Assembly: GCF_003675855.1 (NCBI RefSeq)
Contig: NZ_RCIH01000002.1
Coordinates: 443,654-507,653 of the forward strand
Direction of reading: 5' to 3'
Length of the DNA stretch: 64,000 nt
From: Halostella salina
Lineage (GTDB): Archaea; Halobacteriota; Halobacteria; Halobacteriales; Natronoarchaeaceae
Shown: positions 1 to 9,228 of the stretch, one piece after another
How positions within the stretch are numbered: the first letter of the stretch is position 1
Layout: the number at the start of each line of letters is the position of its first letter
Notes under the pieces: generated by a model
What the model saw: only the letters and a program-made list of their open reading frames with translations
Told to the model about the DNA's origin: nothing
Database searches by the model: none
Position numbers and translations under genes: made by a program

Positions 1-1247
1 TCGCCGAAGTCCTCCTCGGCGCAATCCAATCGCTCCGAGACGGCCACCACCAGATTGTCGACATCCGCGTCGCGAATCTTCGACAGCTTCTCGTCGAGAT
101 ACTCGGGCGTCCAGAACCCCACGATTTCGAGTAGAGCCCGGCGACCGTCGGGATGTTCGACCGCAAAGTCCGGTAGCATCACCTCCTCGCCAAGATCCAG
201 CACGTCATCCTCGCGCACCAACTCCCACTCCGTGTTCGCCCGCTCCCATTTGGAAGCGAGCGTCCGCTCGACATCGCTGTCGAACTCGTCGCCGGTGCTG
301 TAGTGCGATGACAGCGAATCCGTGTGGTCGAGCGCAAGCGTCCGCGTCCGACTCACTGCGTCATCATCTGCAATTGCTGCCTCCATCTCCCAGCGGTCAC
401 ACAGCGGCAGCGCCGGCAGGAAATTCGCTAACCGGATGCCGTACTTGCGCGTTTGAGAGAACAGCGACGCCGGGCCATCCAAGACGGCCTCGTATCCGTC
501 GGCTCGATCCGTCCCCGCGACGCGCTCGCCCTCTGCGTCGATGGGATAGATGCGATGCATCAGCCCGAACAGCTTCACGTAGCTGAACACCGTCCCGAAG
601 TGATCCCACACGCGGATGCGCATCTCCGTGGCGTCGTACAGCACGGCCTGCGCGAGCGCGAGATTGTAGCGGTCGAGCAACCAGCCGACCGTGATGTCGT
701 CCTCGCGGTAGCGGTCGTCGGACTGGCCCGTGAGCTGAGTGGTTGACGAGCCGCTCTCGTCGGTAGCGTACTCCTCGTGAACGCGGTTCCCGAATCGAAC
801 GAGGCGCTTGTTGCGCTCCAAGTCCGCGTACATCCCCGTGTAGCACTCCTCCAGCGAGATGCCCAGCTTGTCGGCCACGGAGCTGTACACCTCCAACTTC
901 TGGGTGTCCTCGCCGAGCGTGGGTTGGCGCACGATCGGATACTGCTCGTTGGCTTTCTCGAAGAGTCGCTGGCGAATCTCTCGCGGTTCGACGGGCGTCA
1001 TGGTCTCGAACTCGGACTCGTCTCGCAGCAGCTTCGCCAGTCCTTGGATGATCTTGTAGTCCGTGTTGGCGACGGTCAGCTCGTCAATCTCGTCCTCGAG
1101 GTCGCCTTTCGGTTCGCCCAGATGTACATCGAACAGGTCGATCAGCTCGCGGGCCGTCTCTCGATACCTCTCCTCGCTAGAATCGATGAACAGGGGTTGC
1201 ACCTCGTCGTCGGTGGTGCGCGAGCGGGCGAGATCAGCTGTCAGCAC
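1..1247 (-). CDS. bax1: Bax1-type nuclease (DUF790), partial: C-terminus off the left edge
   Basis: The first 415 residues are visible. A GTG start is chosen because it overlaps the end of the upstream helicase gene by 14 nt. The protein matches the DUF790 family, known as Bax1 (binds archaeal XPB), a structure-specific nuclease that works with XPB on DNA bubbles and flaps. A PD-(D/E)XK-like core is visible near residues 359-380: Pro-Asp at 359-360 and Glu374 within a LEIVGFW stretch, as expected for this family. The gene pair order (XPB first, then Bax1) and the overlap support translational coupling and a shared role in nucleotide excision repair or fork processing. The product name rests on recalled family features and the partner gene. 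Confidence 0.85.
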   Translation of the reverse strand, partial: MLTADLARSRTTDDEVQPLFIDSSEERYRETARELIDLFDVHLGEPKGDLEDEIDELTVANTDYKIIQGLAKLLRDESEFETMTPVEPREIRQRLFEKANEQYPIVRQPTLGEDTQKLEVYSSVADKLGISLEECYTGMYADLERNKRLVRFGNRVHEEYATDESGSSTTQLTGQSDDRYREDDITVGWLLDRYNLALAQAVLYDATEMRIRVWDHFGTVFSYVKLFGLMHRIYPIDAEGERVAGTDRADGYEAVLDGPASLFSQTRKYGIRLANFLPALPLCDRWEMEAAIADDDAVSRTRTLALDHTDSLSSHYSTGDEFDSDVERTLASKWERANTEWELVREDDVLDLGEEVMLPDFAVEHPDGRRALLEIVGFWTPEYLDEKLSKIRDADVDNLVVAVSERLDCAEEDFG

Positions 1248-2661
1248 TGCCGGTCACCCCCTGTCGTCGCTGTTGGGAGACGTAGTTTTCCTTGGTGTCG
1301 GCGGCGATGATCTCGTACAGGCGGGCGGGTTCGCGTTCCTCTGTCGGGCGGAGGATGCGGCCGAGCCGCTGGGCGTACTGCCGCTTGGAGGCGCTTCCCG
1401 AGAGGATGATACCCACGTTGGCGGCCGGCACGTCGATGCCCTCGTCCAGCACCTGCGACGTCGCCAGCATCGAGTACTTGCCGGTCTTGAACCGCTCCAG
1501 TATCTCCGTGCGCTCGTCGGTCTTGGTCTGGTGGGTGATGCAGGGGACGACGAACTCCTTGGAGATGTCGTAGGCGAACTCGTTGTTGGCGGTGAAGATG
1601 ATGAGGCGATCGTCGTGGTGGCGCTTGATCAGGTTGTCCAGCGTGTCGAGTTTCTTCTCCGCGGTGCGGGCGATCTTCTCGGCACGCTGCTTGGCGATCA
1701 ACGCCCGTCGTCCCTGCGGGTCGTAGGAGGTGCGCTGGAGGAACTCCTGATAGCCCGTTTCCTTCCAGAGGTCAAAGTCGTGGCTGTCGACGTAGTCGCG
1801 GTAGATCTGGTACTCCTCGTCGTATCGTTCGCGTTCTTCGGACGTGAGATCGACCGAGAGGTGGATGGTCTCGTACTCGCTGAGATATTCGCCGGCGAGA
1901 TCGTCCACCTGTTCCTCGTAGACGACCGGGCCGATCAGGTCTTCGAGCACCTCGTGCTTATCGTCGGCCCGCTCGTAGGTGGCGGTCAATCCCAGCCGGT
2001 ACGGCGCGATCATCATTTCGGGAATCTGCTGGTAGGTGGGGGCTGGCAGGTGATGCACCTCGTCCACGACGAGCAGACCGAACCGATCGCCGTACTCGTC
2101 GATGTAGCGATAGGCGCTGTCGTAGGTGGTGACCGTGATGGGCGTCACGTTGTGCGAGCCGCCGCCAAGGACGCCGATGCCTTGTGAGAGTTGGTCACCG
2201 AAGGCGTTGGTAAGGGTGGCGTGCCACTGATTCATCAGGTCGATCGTCGGCACAACGACCAGCGTCGCGACGCCAGCGTCCGCGATGGCTTGGATGCCGA
2301 GAAACGTCTTCCCGCTGCCGGTCGGGAGCACGACGCTGCCTCGACGGCCGCGGTCGCGCCACGCGTCGAGAGCTGCCTTTTGATAGTCCCGGGATTCGAT
2401 CTGGACGGCTGGCGTGAGCGCGAGATCGGGATAGGCTCGCGCTTTGTCCGTGACATCGACCTCCTGTTCCGCACTCTGGTGGAGTTCTAGTTGCTCTTTC
2501 TCGGCCGTCGCATCATCCCACTCACCGGCCCATTTGCGGATCGATCGATAGTGGCGGGCTTGTACGCGATATTCGTCGACGCGGTCGTCCCACTCCGCGT
2601 GAGGCACACCATCGGGGGCGTCTCGGAGCAAGAGCGTCCCATCGTCGAACTTGATGCGCAT
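1234..2661 (-). CDS. XPB/Rad25-type superfamily 2 DNA helicase
   Basis: A 475-residue DNA-dependent ATPase/helicase of the XPB family. Visible from N to C: a damage-recognition-like N-terminal region, Walker A TGSGKT at about 114-119, DEVHH box at 200-204, LTAT motif at 225-228, a RAD sequence at 231-233 where XPB proteins carry the RED motif, and the C-terminal RecA lobe with DEGIDVP and QRLGRILRP. The start at 2661 (MRIKFDDGT) is preferred because family members begin near this point; a start at 2724 would add 21 residues. It is the first gene of a two-gene unit with Bax1 and probably unwinds DNA for that nuclease. Its place in an accessory block suggests an extra copy carried by the element. 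Confidence 0.9.
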   Translation of the reverse strand: MRIKFDDGTLLLRDAPDGVPHAEWDDRVDEYRVQARHYRSIRKWAGEWDDATAEKEQLELHQSAEQEVDVTDKARAYPDLALTPAVQIESRDYQKAALDAWRDRGRRGSVVLPTGSGKTFLGIQAIADAGVATLVVVPTIDLMNQWHATLTNAFGDQLSQGIGVLGGGSHNVTPITVTTYDSAYRYIDEYGDRFGLLVVDEVHHLPAPTYQQIPEMMIAPYRLGLTATYERADDKHEVLEDLIGPVVYEEQVDDLAGEYLSEYETIHLSVDLTSEERERYDEEYQIYRDYVDSHDFDLWKETGYQEFLQRTSYDPQGRRALIAKQRAEKIARTAEKKLDTLDNLIKRHHDDRLIIFTANNEFAYDISKEFVVPCITHQTKTDERTEILERFKTGKYSMLATSQVLDEGIDVPAANVGIILSGSASKRQYAQRLGRILRPTEEREPARLYEIIAADTKENYVSQQRRQGVTGSADS

Positions 2662-2803
2662 TTCGGGTGGTGACACAGGCTTTGCATCTGAGGCGGTTAT
2701 CAGTACCGGAGATAAGGGTGTCATTCAACGGTTCAAAACACCCGTTCTCTGCTTCCTCGGTTAGTTCAGTACAGAGTACTCACTTATCAGTCAGTACAGC
2801 AGA

Positions 2804-3016
2804 TTATTCTTCGAGTTTGTCTGTTACCGTCTCGAAGAGCCGGTCTGTCCACGCTGGGAAGACGAGAGCAGCGATGGTTCCAACGACGACACCAGCAACA
2901 ATACCCTGTGTGATATTTTGGAGAACGGTCGTTCCGAGTGCCGCTCCGAATGTCACTCCAACCAGCATTGCGAAGACAACCCGTTCTCCGTCAGTGTTGT
3001 CGGAATCCTCAGCCAT
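2804..3016 (-). CDS. small membrane protein, two predicted helices
   Basis: A 70-residue protein with an acidic N-terminus (about 12 residues), then two hydrophobic segments (about 13-33 and 36-54) and a charged tail. The segments are Gly/Ala/Val-rich with small-residue spacing typical of tightly packed helices. A TATA-like stretch (minus-strand TTATTTTTG at 3041-3050) lies about 30 nt before the ATG, consistent with a leaderless transcript. I do not recognise the family. The gene stands alone between the helicase operon and the two membrane-protein genes to its right. Confidence 0.6.
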   Translation of the reverse strand: MAEDSDNTDGERVVFAMLVGVTFGAALGTTVLQNITQGIVAGVVVGTIAALVFPAWTDRLFETVTDKLEE

Positions 3017-3191
3017 CTATATCAGACATCTCTCTAAGAGGCAAAAATAACTGGGGCAGCGTTGCGTGAGCTGAAATGACTGTTCGGTTCGCGCTGTGTA
3101 TCTCGCACCGTAGGAGGAGTCAAATTGACTCCATTGAAGCGTTCGATGAGACAAAAAATTGCTCAGCGAGACTCTCATCTCCTACCTTTGC

Positions 3192-3260
3192 GGACGCAAA
3201 ATTCTCTTTTCGCCCGGAAAATCACATCAGTTGGACGCAAAATTCTCACTATTTCTTTAT
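3192..3260 (+). promoter_or_regulatory. direct-repeat operator candidate plus TATA box upstream of the 3290 gene
   Basis: The 15-mer GGACGCAAAATTCTC occurs exactly twice, at 3192-3206 and 3233-3247, 41 bp apart (about four helical turns, so on the same face of the DNA). A TATA-like TTTCTTTAT at 3252-3260 follows immediately and sits about 30 nt before the ATG at 3290. The layout fits a transcription-factor site overlapping the BRE/TATA region. The winged-helix protein encoded at 3796 is the obvious candidate binder, but that is inference. Confidence 0.6.
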
Positions 3261-3289
3261 GGACAGTACTCCTTGATTGAACTGTAGAT

Positions 3290-3700
3290 ATGAAGTCACA
3301 ACGACGGCGTATCATACGAGAGGAACTGTTGCGAAGTATCGCGTGGATTGGTCTCGCAATTGTTGGATGGCCACTCGTAATTTCAGAGATAACGTGGTTA
3401 GATGCGACGGCTCTGACGGTCTTCGGCCTGCCCGCGCTCACGTGGGCGTTGTTGACGACCGGTGCAATCGCAGTCCGCCTTGCGACATCTACAGAGTTAC
3501 AGGTTCAGACGCCAGTTGGTCTCTCGATAAGCCTCCTTCTCGGAATTATGCTTGGCGGTGTCGGCGCAGTGTACCTCGCCACAGCAGGTGGATATTCTGC
3601 TCTGTGGATTAGTGCCGCGTACGTCGCAGTGACTGGTATTACCGTCTTCTGGTACTGGTTTGCGGGGCCAGATACCGTTGACACTACAGTGACGACGTAG
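3290..3700 (+). CDS. membrane protein, paralogue of the downstream winged-helix membrane protein
   Basis: A 136-residue protein with a basic N-terminus and four predicted transmembrane segments. From residue 8 it aligns with the C-terminal membrane half of the next gene (3796-4551): both share a REELLRSIAW start, a GLP(A/I)LTWA segment and an LQ(V/I)Q(T/S) turn. It therefore looks like the sensor/membrane domain without its DNA-binding part, made either by duplication and loss or as a genuine partner that heterodimerises with the full-length protein. Its promoter carries two identical 15-bp repeats. The function is unknown. Confidence 0.75.
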   Translation: MKSQRRRIIREELLRSIAWIGLAIVGWPLVISEITWLDATALTVFGLPALTWALLTTGAIAVRLATSTELQVQTPVGLSISLLLGIMLGGVGAVYLATAGGYSALWISAAYVAVTGITVFWYWFAGPDTVDTTVTT

Positions 3701-3795
3701 TACCTTCTCGGGGATGGCGACTTCAGGAGCGTGTCCAGCAAATTCATCCGCCAATCCGAAACGTCCATATTTCTCTGATGGCTCGTGAACAACAG

Positions 3796-4551
3796 ATGTC
3801 ACTCCCTCCATGGATCTCTGAGCAATTGCCGGAAGACGGGAGGGTGAATACGAAGCTCACGCAACAACACATCATTGAGAGTATGTACCGAGCTGATCGA
3901 CCATTTTTCTCACTACAGCAGATTCAACAGCGGATCAAACCAGATGTTTCGAAGGTCACCGTCCGCAACCGGTTGGACGAACTGGAAGAACGCGGAATTA
4001 TCGCAACAGAAACGTTTGATAACTCGTTAACACTATATTATATCAATCATCCAGAGTCTGAGTGGCCACTTTCCCCGGAGGGAAAACAAGCATTGAATGG
4101 AGAGTCGGGCGACACAGCCAACCCACTCCGTGAGTTCCTACGGCATCCACGAGTCCACCTGATCTTCCGTGAAGAGCTCCTGCGGAGTATTGCGTGGGCC
4201 GGACTCGGTTTGTTCGGATGGGCAATACTCGTTAGCTCATCTAGTCAGTTGCCAGCAACCGTCTGGACAGTCGTCGGACTCCCGATTCTCACATGGGCAT
4301 CTCTCACAGTCGGAATGATTGGAATTCGGCTGATAACCGGCAACGACTTACAGATTCAGTCTACGGAGGGACTGCATATCATTTCGATTGGTGGCGTTGT
4401 GTTAGGTGGGTTCTGGGCCGCGTTTCTGATTTTTGTTCTGGACTGGTCGCCTCTGTTGATCAGTGGCCTATATCTGTTCGTCGCAATCGCGTATCTTGCA
4501 TTCTATAAGAGGGTAGTACTTCCGAGGTTTGACGAACGAGTTGAACATTAA
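3796..4551 (+). CDS. winged-helix regulator fused to a four-helix membrane domain
   Basis: A 251-residue protein. Residues about 20-100 form a winged helix (QQHIIESMYRAD, then SKVTVRNRLDELEERGII and a short beta wing); residues about 115-250 hold four hydrophobic helices homologous to the protein of the gene at 3290. A one-component regulator tethered to the membrane is the simplest reading. The start at 3796 (MSLPPWISEQL) is chosen over 3778 because a CATATTT box at 3767-3773 lies about 27 nt upstream, matching leaderless haloarchaeal promoters. It probably controls its own region through the 15-bp repeats at 3192-3247 (inference). Confidence 0.8.
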   Translation: MSLPPWISEQLPEDGRVNTKLTQQHIIESMYRADRPFFSLQQIQQRIKPDVSKVTVRNRLDELEERGIIATETFDNSLTLYYINHPESEWPLSPEGKQALNGESGDTANPLREFLRHPRVHLIFREELLRSIAWAGLGLFGWAILVSSSSQLPATVWTVVGLPILTWASLTVGMIGIRLITGNDLQIQSTEGLHIISIGGVVLGGFWAAFLIFVLDWSPLLISGLYLFVAIAYLAFYKRVVLPRFDERVEH

Positions 4552-4779
4552 CCGCTATGGATTCTCGTCCTAATTCAGCTAATTCCGCTTGTAATAGAAC
4601 TCCGGGAGTGTGCTGACTTCATTCTCTCTCTATCTCGCACGCTGTTTCTGTCAGCTACTGGTATATTTTATTATTGGTGATGGAATGAACCCGCAAGAGT
4701 CGTTTAAAATACCACTAAGGGCGTCTATTCCCACACGAATATTCAAGACCGCCCATAGCCTATCATCTATTCCTGAGTG

Positions 4780-5247
4780 ATGGAACGCGACCAGTTCCAC
4801 GTAGAAACCGAGACGGTCAAGGAGCCAGCCACCGCTGAGCCGGCGGAGCATCCGGCACTCCAGATCCACTTTGATGGCTCGCGCGACCGTCTGCGACAGG
4901 GGCTGTCCGAACAACTCCGCGATGATATCGCTGTCGAAGAGATCGATGTCTCGTTTCGTCACCTATCGTTGGGTGGAGAACCAGCTGAAGGCATACTCGC
5001 GCTCAGCGACCGCGTCACCGGACGATACGTTCTCGAAGTCAAGACAGCGGTCAATCTGGTGCGCGAGTTCGTTCAGACCGTGCGCGAGTCCGCGGATCAA
5101 ATGAGTCACGACGCGCGGTATCGCGTCGAGATTCGAGCAGAGGGCGAGACAGTCACAACGTTCGAGAAGGATCTGTTGCTCGTCTACGATGCAAGCGGGA
5201 CACTTCTCCGTGATGCCAGCCTCATTCCCACCGGTATCGAGCTATGA
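4780..5247 (+). CDS. haloarchaeal DUF5793-like protein
   Basis: A 155-residue soluble acidic protein. The order of conserved pieces (an ALQIHFDG strand, a VDVSFR-type strand, GILALSDRVTGRYVLEV, a helix with VREFVQTVRE, a YRVEIR-EGE strand, then DLLLVYD and an LIPTGIEL end) matches my memory of a widespread haloarchaeal family named DUF5793. No catalytic motif is seen. The ATG at 4780 is used; a GTG directly before it is possible. It is followed by the SWIM gene on the same strand, 99 nt later. Confidence 0.75.
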   Translation: MERDQFHVETETVKEPATAEPAEHPALQIHFDGSRDRLRQGLSEQLRDDIAVEEIDVSFRHLSLGGEPAEGILALSDRVTGRYVLEVKTAVNLVREFVQTVRESADQMSHDARYRVEIRAEGETVTTFEKDLLLVYDASGTLLRDASLIPTGIEL

Positions 5248-5346
5248 CATCAGTCTCTCGTTCGTTCACATAGCACACCCCCGAGCGCAACTGACCATGC
5301 CTCTGACCGCCCCAGCACGCATCCGTGCTTCTCCTCGACTTGGCAT

Positions 5347-7053
5347 ATGAACCTCTCCACCGAACAGATCCGCGACCTCTGCACGAGCGAGGTGTTCGAT
5401 CGCGCCCGCAACTACCGCGACGAGGAGCGCATAGAGCGCATCGACCGCTTCGACGAGACGGTGAACGCCGCCGTGCAGGGCTCCCAACCCGAACCCTACG
5501 AGGTCGAGATCCAGTTCGTGGATGGCGCTGTCGAGCCCGAAAACGTGGACGCCACCTGCACCTGTCCGTACGACTGGGGTGGGTACTGCAAGCACATCAT
5601 CGCGGTGCTGCTGGAACTTGCTGAGGGCGACATAAATCTCGAAGACGAGCGTGAGGCCGTCGAACGCGTCCTCTCGGACGCACATCCCGAGGAACTTCGC
5701 AAGTTCCTGCTTGACGAGTGCGAGCGCAACGCCGATCTGCGCCGGCGACTGCTGACACGCTTCGAGGAGCAGGACACGCAGAGTTTCTACGACTACAAGA
5801 AGGAGATGAGCCAGCAGTACCGAGGCCCCTACACATACCAGTACGAGGGCCCCGACTTCTCGGAGTTTCACGACCTCGCGGAGACCCACCGTGAGCAGGG
5901 CAATCCGCTGGAGGCGGCCACCATCTATCGCGCGATGACCGAGGTGCGGATCGAGAATATGGACATGGTGCAGGACTACTACGGCGAGGACTTCGAGTCG
6001 GAACTCGATGCGTTCGTCGAGTGCATCCGCGAGGCCGACCTCGACCACGAGGAGAAACGTGAGCACATCGACTATCTTTTCGAACGATGGGGAAGCGACG
6101 ATTCTGCTGTCGGCACGTTCTCGGGCCAGTACGATGACGCACTCTGGGAGCTTTGCACCGACGACGCGGATCTACAGTACTGGCGTGATCTCCTCGAAGA
6201 CGATCTCCCGACCGAGATTCCCGAGTCGAGCAAGCCCGACGACGGAATCGGGTCGTTCGATACGCGCCGCTACGAAGCCGAACGACGCATCGAAATGCAC
6301 GCGGACGTGCTGGACGCGTTCGGCGATACCGGGGCGCTCCGGGAGGTGTACGAGCAATATTATCTCGACATTCGCGAGTTCTGTGTGCGGTATGCCCGTC
6401 TACTCGCAGACGAGGATGATGTCGACCGAGCGATAGAGGTCGCCGAGGAAGGGTTAGAGACGTTCTCGAACGTCGGAGCCATTCGACGCTTCCTGATCGA
6501 CGTGTACGCCGACCGCGACTCGGAGCGACACAAGAAACTTCTGCGGGAGCAATTTCTCCAGTCAGGGGACTGGGAGTACTACGAACAATTGCGGTCACGC
6601 TGCTCGGACGACAAGTGGGAGGAGATGGTTGCGGACTTCGAAGCGCGGTTCGAGGACTCGAACGTGCATCGCTTGATCGACCTCTATCTTCGCGAGGGGC
6701 ACACGGCAGACGCGTTCGAGACGGTCATCGAGACGGCTCGCGAGGAACCCGACGATGCATTCCAACGTGCAGTCGGTGATAACGGCCTCGCGATGTTGAG
6801 CGAATACCGTGATGATGTCGCGGACTACGACCCGGAGACTTACTACGAGGTCTACGAGGAATGTCTCGAACCGTTCCTCGCGGACACGACGGGCCGCGAC
6901 CACTATCAGACGGTCGTGGGGTACCTCGAAGAGATGCGGGAATTGGGTTTCGACGACGAATTCGAGGCGTTCGTCGCACACCTGAAAGAGAACCACTCGA
7001 ATCGACCCGCCTTCCTCGACGAGATGGAGGCGCTCGAAACCGGAGAGGTGTGA
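5347..7053 (+). CDS. SWIM zinc-finger protein with helical (TPR-like) repeats
   Basis: A 568-residue protein. A SWIM-type zinc finger is visible at residues 71-83 with pattern CxCx7CxH (Cys71, Cys73, Cys81, His83). The rest is a long helical array rich in Asp/Glu with TPR-like spacing (for example pairs ending in DEDDVDRAIEVAEEGLETF). SWIM fingers bind DNA or protein, and large SWIM/TPR proteins of this layout occur in bacteria and haloarchaea without a fixed function. It sits alone on the plus strand and converges with the histidine kinase on the right (stop codons 20 nt apart). Confidence 0.85.
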   Translation: MNLSTEQIRDLCTSEVFDRARNYRDEERIERIDRFDETVNAAVQGSQPEPYEVEIQFVDGAVEPENVDATCTCPYDWGGYCKHIIAVLLELAEGDINLEDEREAVERVLSDAHPEELRKFLLDECERNADLRRRLLTRFEEQDTQSFYDYKKEMSQQYRGPYTYQYEGPDFSEFHDLAETHREQGNPLEAATIYRAMTEVRIENMDMVQDYYGEDFESELDAFVECIREADLDHEEKREHIDYLFERWGSDDSAVGTFSGQYDDALWELCTDDADLQYWRDLLEDDLPTEIPESSKPDDGIGSFDTRRYEAERRIEMHADVLDAFGDTGALREVYEQYYLDIREFCVRYARLLADEDDVDRAIEVAEEGLETFSNVGAIRRFLIDVYADRDSERHKKLLREQFLQSGDWEYYEQLRSRCSDDKWEEMVADFEARFEDSNVHRLIDLYLREGHTADAFETVIETAREEPDDAFQRAVGDNGLAMLSEYRDDVADYDPETYYEVYEECLEPFLADTTGRDHYQTVVGYLEEMRELGFDDEFEAFVAHLKENHSNRPAFLDEMEALETGEV

Positions 7054-7073
7054 TAGAACCGGGAAATGAGGGG

Positions 7074-8723
7074 TCAATCTGCACGATTAACTCCGGTGAT
7101 CTCCACACGCGTTCCCTCTGAATCGCTGTCCGTGAGTGTAATCTCCCACTCGTGGGCATCGACGATTTCTTTGACAATCGCCAGTCCAAATCCAGTTCCC
7201 TCCTGTGCTGTCGAATATCCGGTCTCGAACACGTCATCACGTTCTTCGGCTGGAATCCCGACGCCATCGTCTTCGACATAGAATCCTGCTGACTCGTCCA
7301 GCGCACCGACGCGGATCGTCACGTCGCTCCCACCGTGGTCGACGGCATTGCGAAAGAGGTTTTCGAACAGTTGCTGAAGACGCGCTTCATCTGCTGTGAA
7401 GGAGAGGTCGTCTTCAAGGATGATCTCGGCATCGGGGGCGTCAACCATCTCCCAACACTGTCTGGCGATCGTCGACAGCGAAACCAATTCGGTGTCATCT
7501 ATCGGTTGGCCGTGACGGGCGAGTTCCAGCACATCCTCAATCAGTCGTGCCATCCGATCCAAGGCGTTTTCTGCTGTTGCGAGATTTTCATCGTCGTACT
7601 CGTCGTTGGCCATTTCGACGCGAGCCATCGCCACATTGAGTGGATTCCGTAGATCGTGGCTGATCATACTCGCGAACTGTTCCAGCCGCTCGTTTTGCCG
7701 CTCTAACTCCCGTCGGTACCGTTCTCTGTCGGTGATGTCGGCGAATACCAGCAACCGACCCAGATCTGCCTGCCGGGCAGTGAACGGGTTTTCCGAAACC
7801 CGATAGTGTCGCGTCTCGCCATCGCGGTCGCGTTCGATGATCGACCGGTCACGGTCGAGCGCCTCGGTAACAGTGGGAAGTATTGACCAGAGCGGCTCAC
7901 CAAGAGCTGATTTGTCCGCCAGTACCGGAAAGAGGTCGGTTGCGCGGTCGTTGTAGTCGCGGATTCGGTCGTCGGCGCTCACGAGGATGACCGGTTCATC
8001 GTGTCCGCCTGCGAGCTGGATCGCCTGAAACGTGTCGAGGTAGACGAACGCGACGCCCACAGCGAAGATAGCGACGCCAACTGGCTCGTAAGTGATGTCG
8101 ATCAGGTAGGGTGTGGTGAAGCCGATGATGTCAAATACGATGGGAAGACCTGTGATACCGACCAACCCCAGTACTGGCGTCGTCTTGTATTGTACCTGCG
8201 TGAAGTGTTCGAGAAGCATAAAATAGCCAACTAGTGAGAGAGCGTACGAGAACCCCATCACGAGCCAGTGCGCGAGTTGGTGGGTGACCGAGAGGTGAGG
8301 AAACGGGGTCGTCACGAACTCTGCTGTGAAATAGAGATTGTGAAGCGGGTTCGTGAGTTTCACGGCGATAATGACGAGGAACACACCAACTGCGACCCGT
8401 CGATATATCGGCTGGCGGTGCAGTGAGCGGTTGGTGTAAGCCGAGCAAAAATACAGCCACGCACCGACAGCACTGAGTCCAACGACGAGCCCGATCAGGT
8501 AGAATGCGTGCTTGAGCGATGCAGATGGGGCAAGCAGGAACGCGACGTGCGCCGTTGCCCAGCCGCTACTGGTGAGGAGAAGCGCAACCAATCCGCGCCG
8601 CGTGTCGGGGTCATCGATTCGAGTAAGACGTGTCGCACTCACGAAACAGGCAACAGCAGCACCTCCAAACACCAACAAATACGCAACAAAGGAAATTCCA
8701 GCACTCGAAAGAAGCTCTACCAT
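7074..8723 (-). CDS. membrane histidine kinase: N-terminal 7TM sensor, PAS, HisKA, HATPase
   Basis: A 549-residue protein. Residues 1-235 form about seven transmembrane helices (histidine kinase N-terminal 7TM type), followed by a PAS domain (about 240-335), a short coiled linker, a HisKA dimerisation helix with phospho-acceptor His356 in SHDLRNPL, and a HATPase domain with an N box (FENLFRNAVDHG), a G1 box (EDDGVGIP) and a G2 box (GTGFGLAIVKEIV). No receiver domain is attached and no response-regulator gene is adjacent. Expected activity is ATP-dependent autophosphorylation in response to a membrane or PAS-bound signal, which cannot be read from the sequence. Confidence 0.93.
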   Translation of the reverse strand: MVELLSSAGISFVAYLLVFGGAAVACFVSATRLTRIDDPDTRRGLVALLLTSSGWATAHVAFLLAPSASLKHAFYLIGLVVGLSAVGAWLYFCSAYTNRSLHRQPIYRRVAVGVFLVIIAVKLTNPLHNLYFTAEFVTTPFPHLSVTHQLAHWLVMGFSYALSLVGYFMLLEHFTQVQYKTTPVLGLVGITGLPIVFDIIGFTTPYLIDITYEPVGVAIFAVGVAFVYLDTFQAIQLAGGHDEPVILVSADDRIRDYNDRATDLFPVLADKSALGEPLWSILPTVTEALDRDRSIIERDRDGETRHYRVSENPFTARQADLGRLLVFADITDRERYRRELERQNERLEQFASMISHDLRNPLNVAMARVEMANDEYDDENLATAENALDRMARLIEDVLELARHGQPIDDTELVSLSTIARQCWEMVDAPDAEIILEDDLSFTADEARLQQLFENLFRNAVDHGGSDVTIRVGALDESAGFYVEDDGVGIPAEERDDVFETGYSTAQEGTGFGLAIVKEIVDAHEWEITLTDSDSEGTRVEITGVNRAD

Positions 8724-8760
8724 CAGGTACCTGTATTTACCGGCGAAAACCGGTTAATAG
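8724..8760 (-). promoter_or_regulatory. palindromes and TATA box in the kinase promoter
   Basis: Directly before the ATG of the kinase gene lies the perfect 10-bp palindrome CAGGTACCTG (8724-8733). It is followed by an inverted repeat ACCGG-N6-CCGGT (8739-8754) and, on the minus strand, CTATTAA (8754-8760) about 31-37 nt before the start, a plausible TATA box. Two palindromes packed between TATA and start suggest repressor control; the binding protein is unknown. Confidence 0.45.
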
Positions 8761-9228
8761 CTCCGATGGGAGGTTGGAGGGGGAATAGACCTCAACTACG
8801 AAGTACTGGACGGATGATGCCAACCGGTAGCACCCCTCCACTTGTCGTCACCAGTCCAAGCCTGATAACGATTCAGGTGGGGGATGGATCGTATCCGATT
8901 CGAAGCCAGTTGTCTACGCCCTCTACCGGATGTGGAACGGTCGTCAGTCGTCGGCTGACCGTCGCCGACGGCGATAGTTCCGTCTTTGATCAGCGTTGCT
9001 CACCCGTTACCGAGACAACTCATCACAACAGAACAGGTGGCTCAGGTCAGGCTAACTGGCGATGCTTTGTGAGGTACTGAGACTAGTCGAGGCCATAGCT
9101 CTCCATCTGAACCGAGCAAGCGATCACCCTATTTGTTTTTGACTTGTGGTGAGGACAGACGGTGATCCGTCTCCCTACGAGAGTGTCTCCACCCGGGTGA
9201 TTAGGGAAGCAATCTTCTCAGATTTCGT
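8761..9228. other. intergenic stretch without a recognisable gene
   Basis: About 470 nt between the kinase promoter and the end of the monooxygenase gene. Reading frames here are short, not acidic as haloarchaeal proteins are, and show no motif. It may be decayed sequence, but I could not tie it to any family. Confidence 0.4.

Noticed and set aside
8508-9080. Plus-strand frames across the kinase start and the following gap
   Set aside because: They overlap the kinase antisense and continue with basic, low-complexity sequence lacking any motif.
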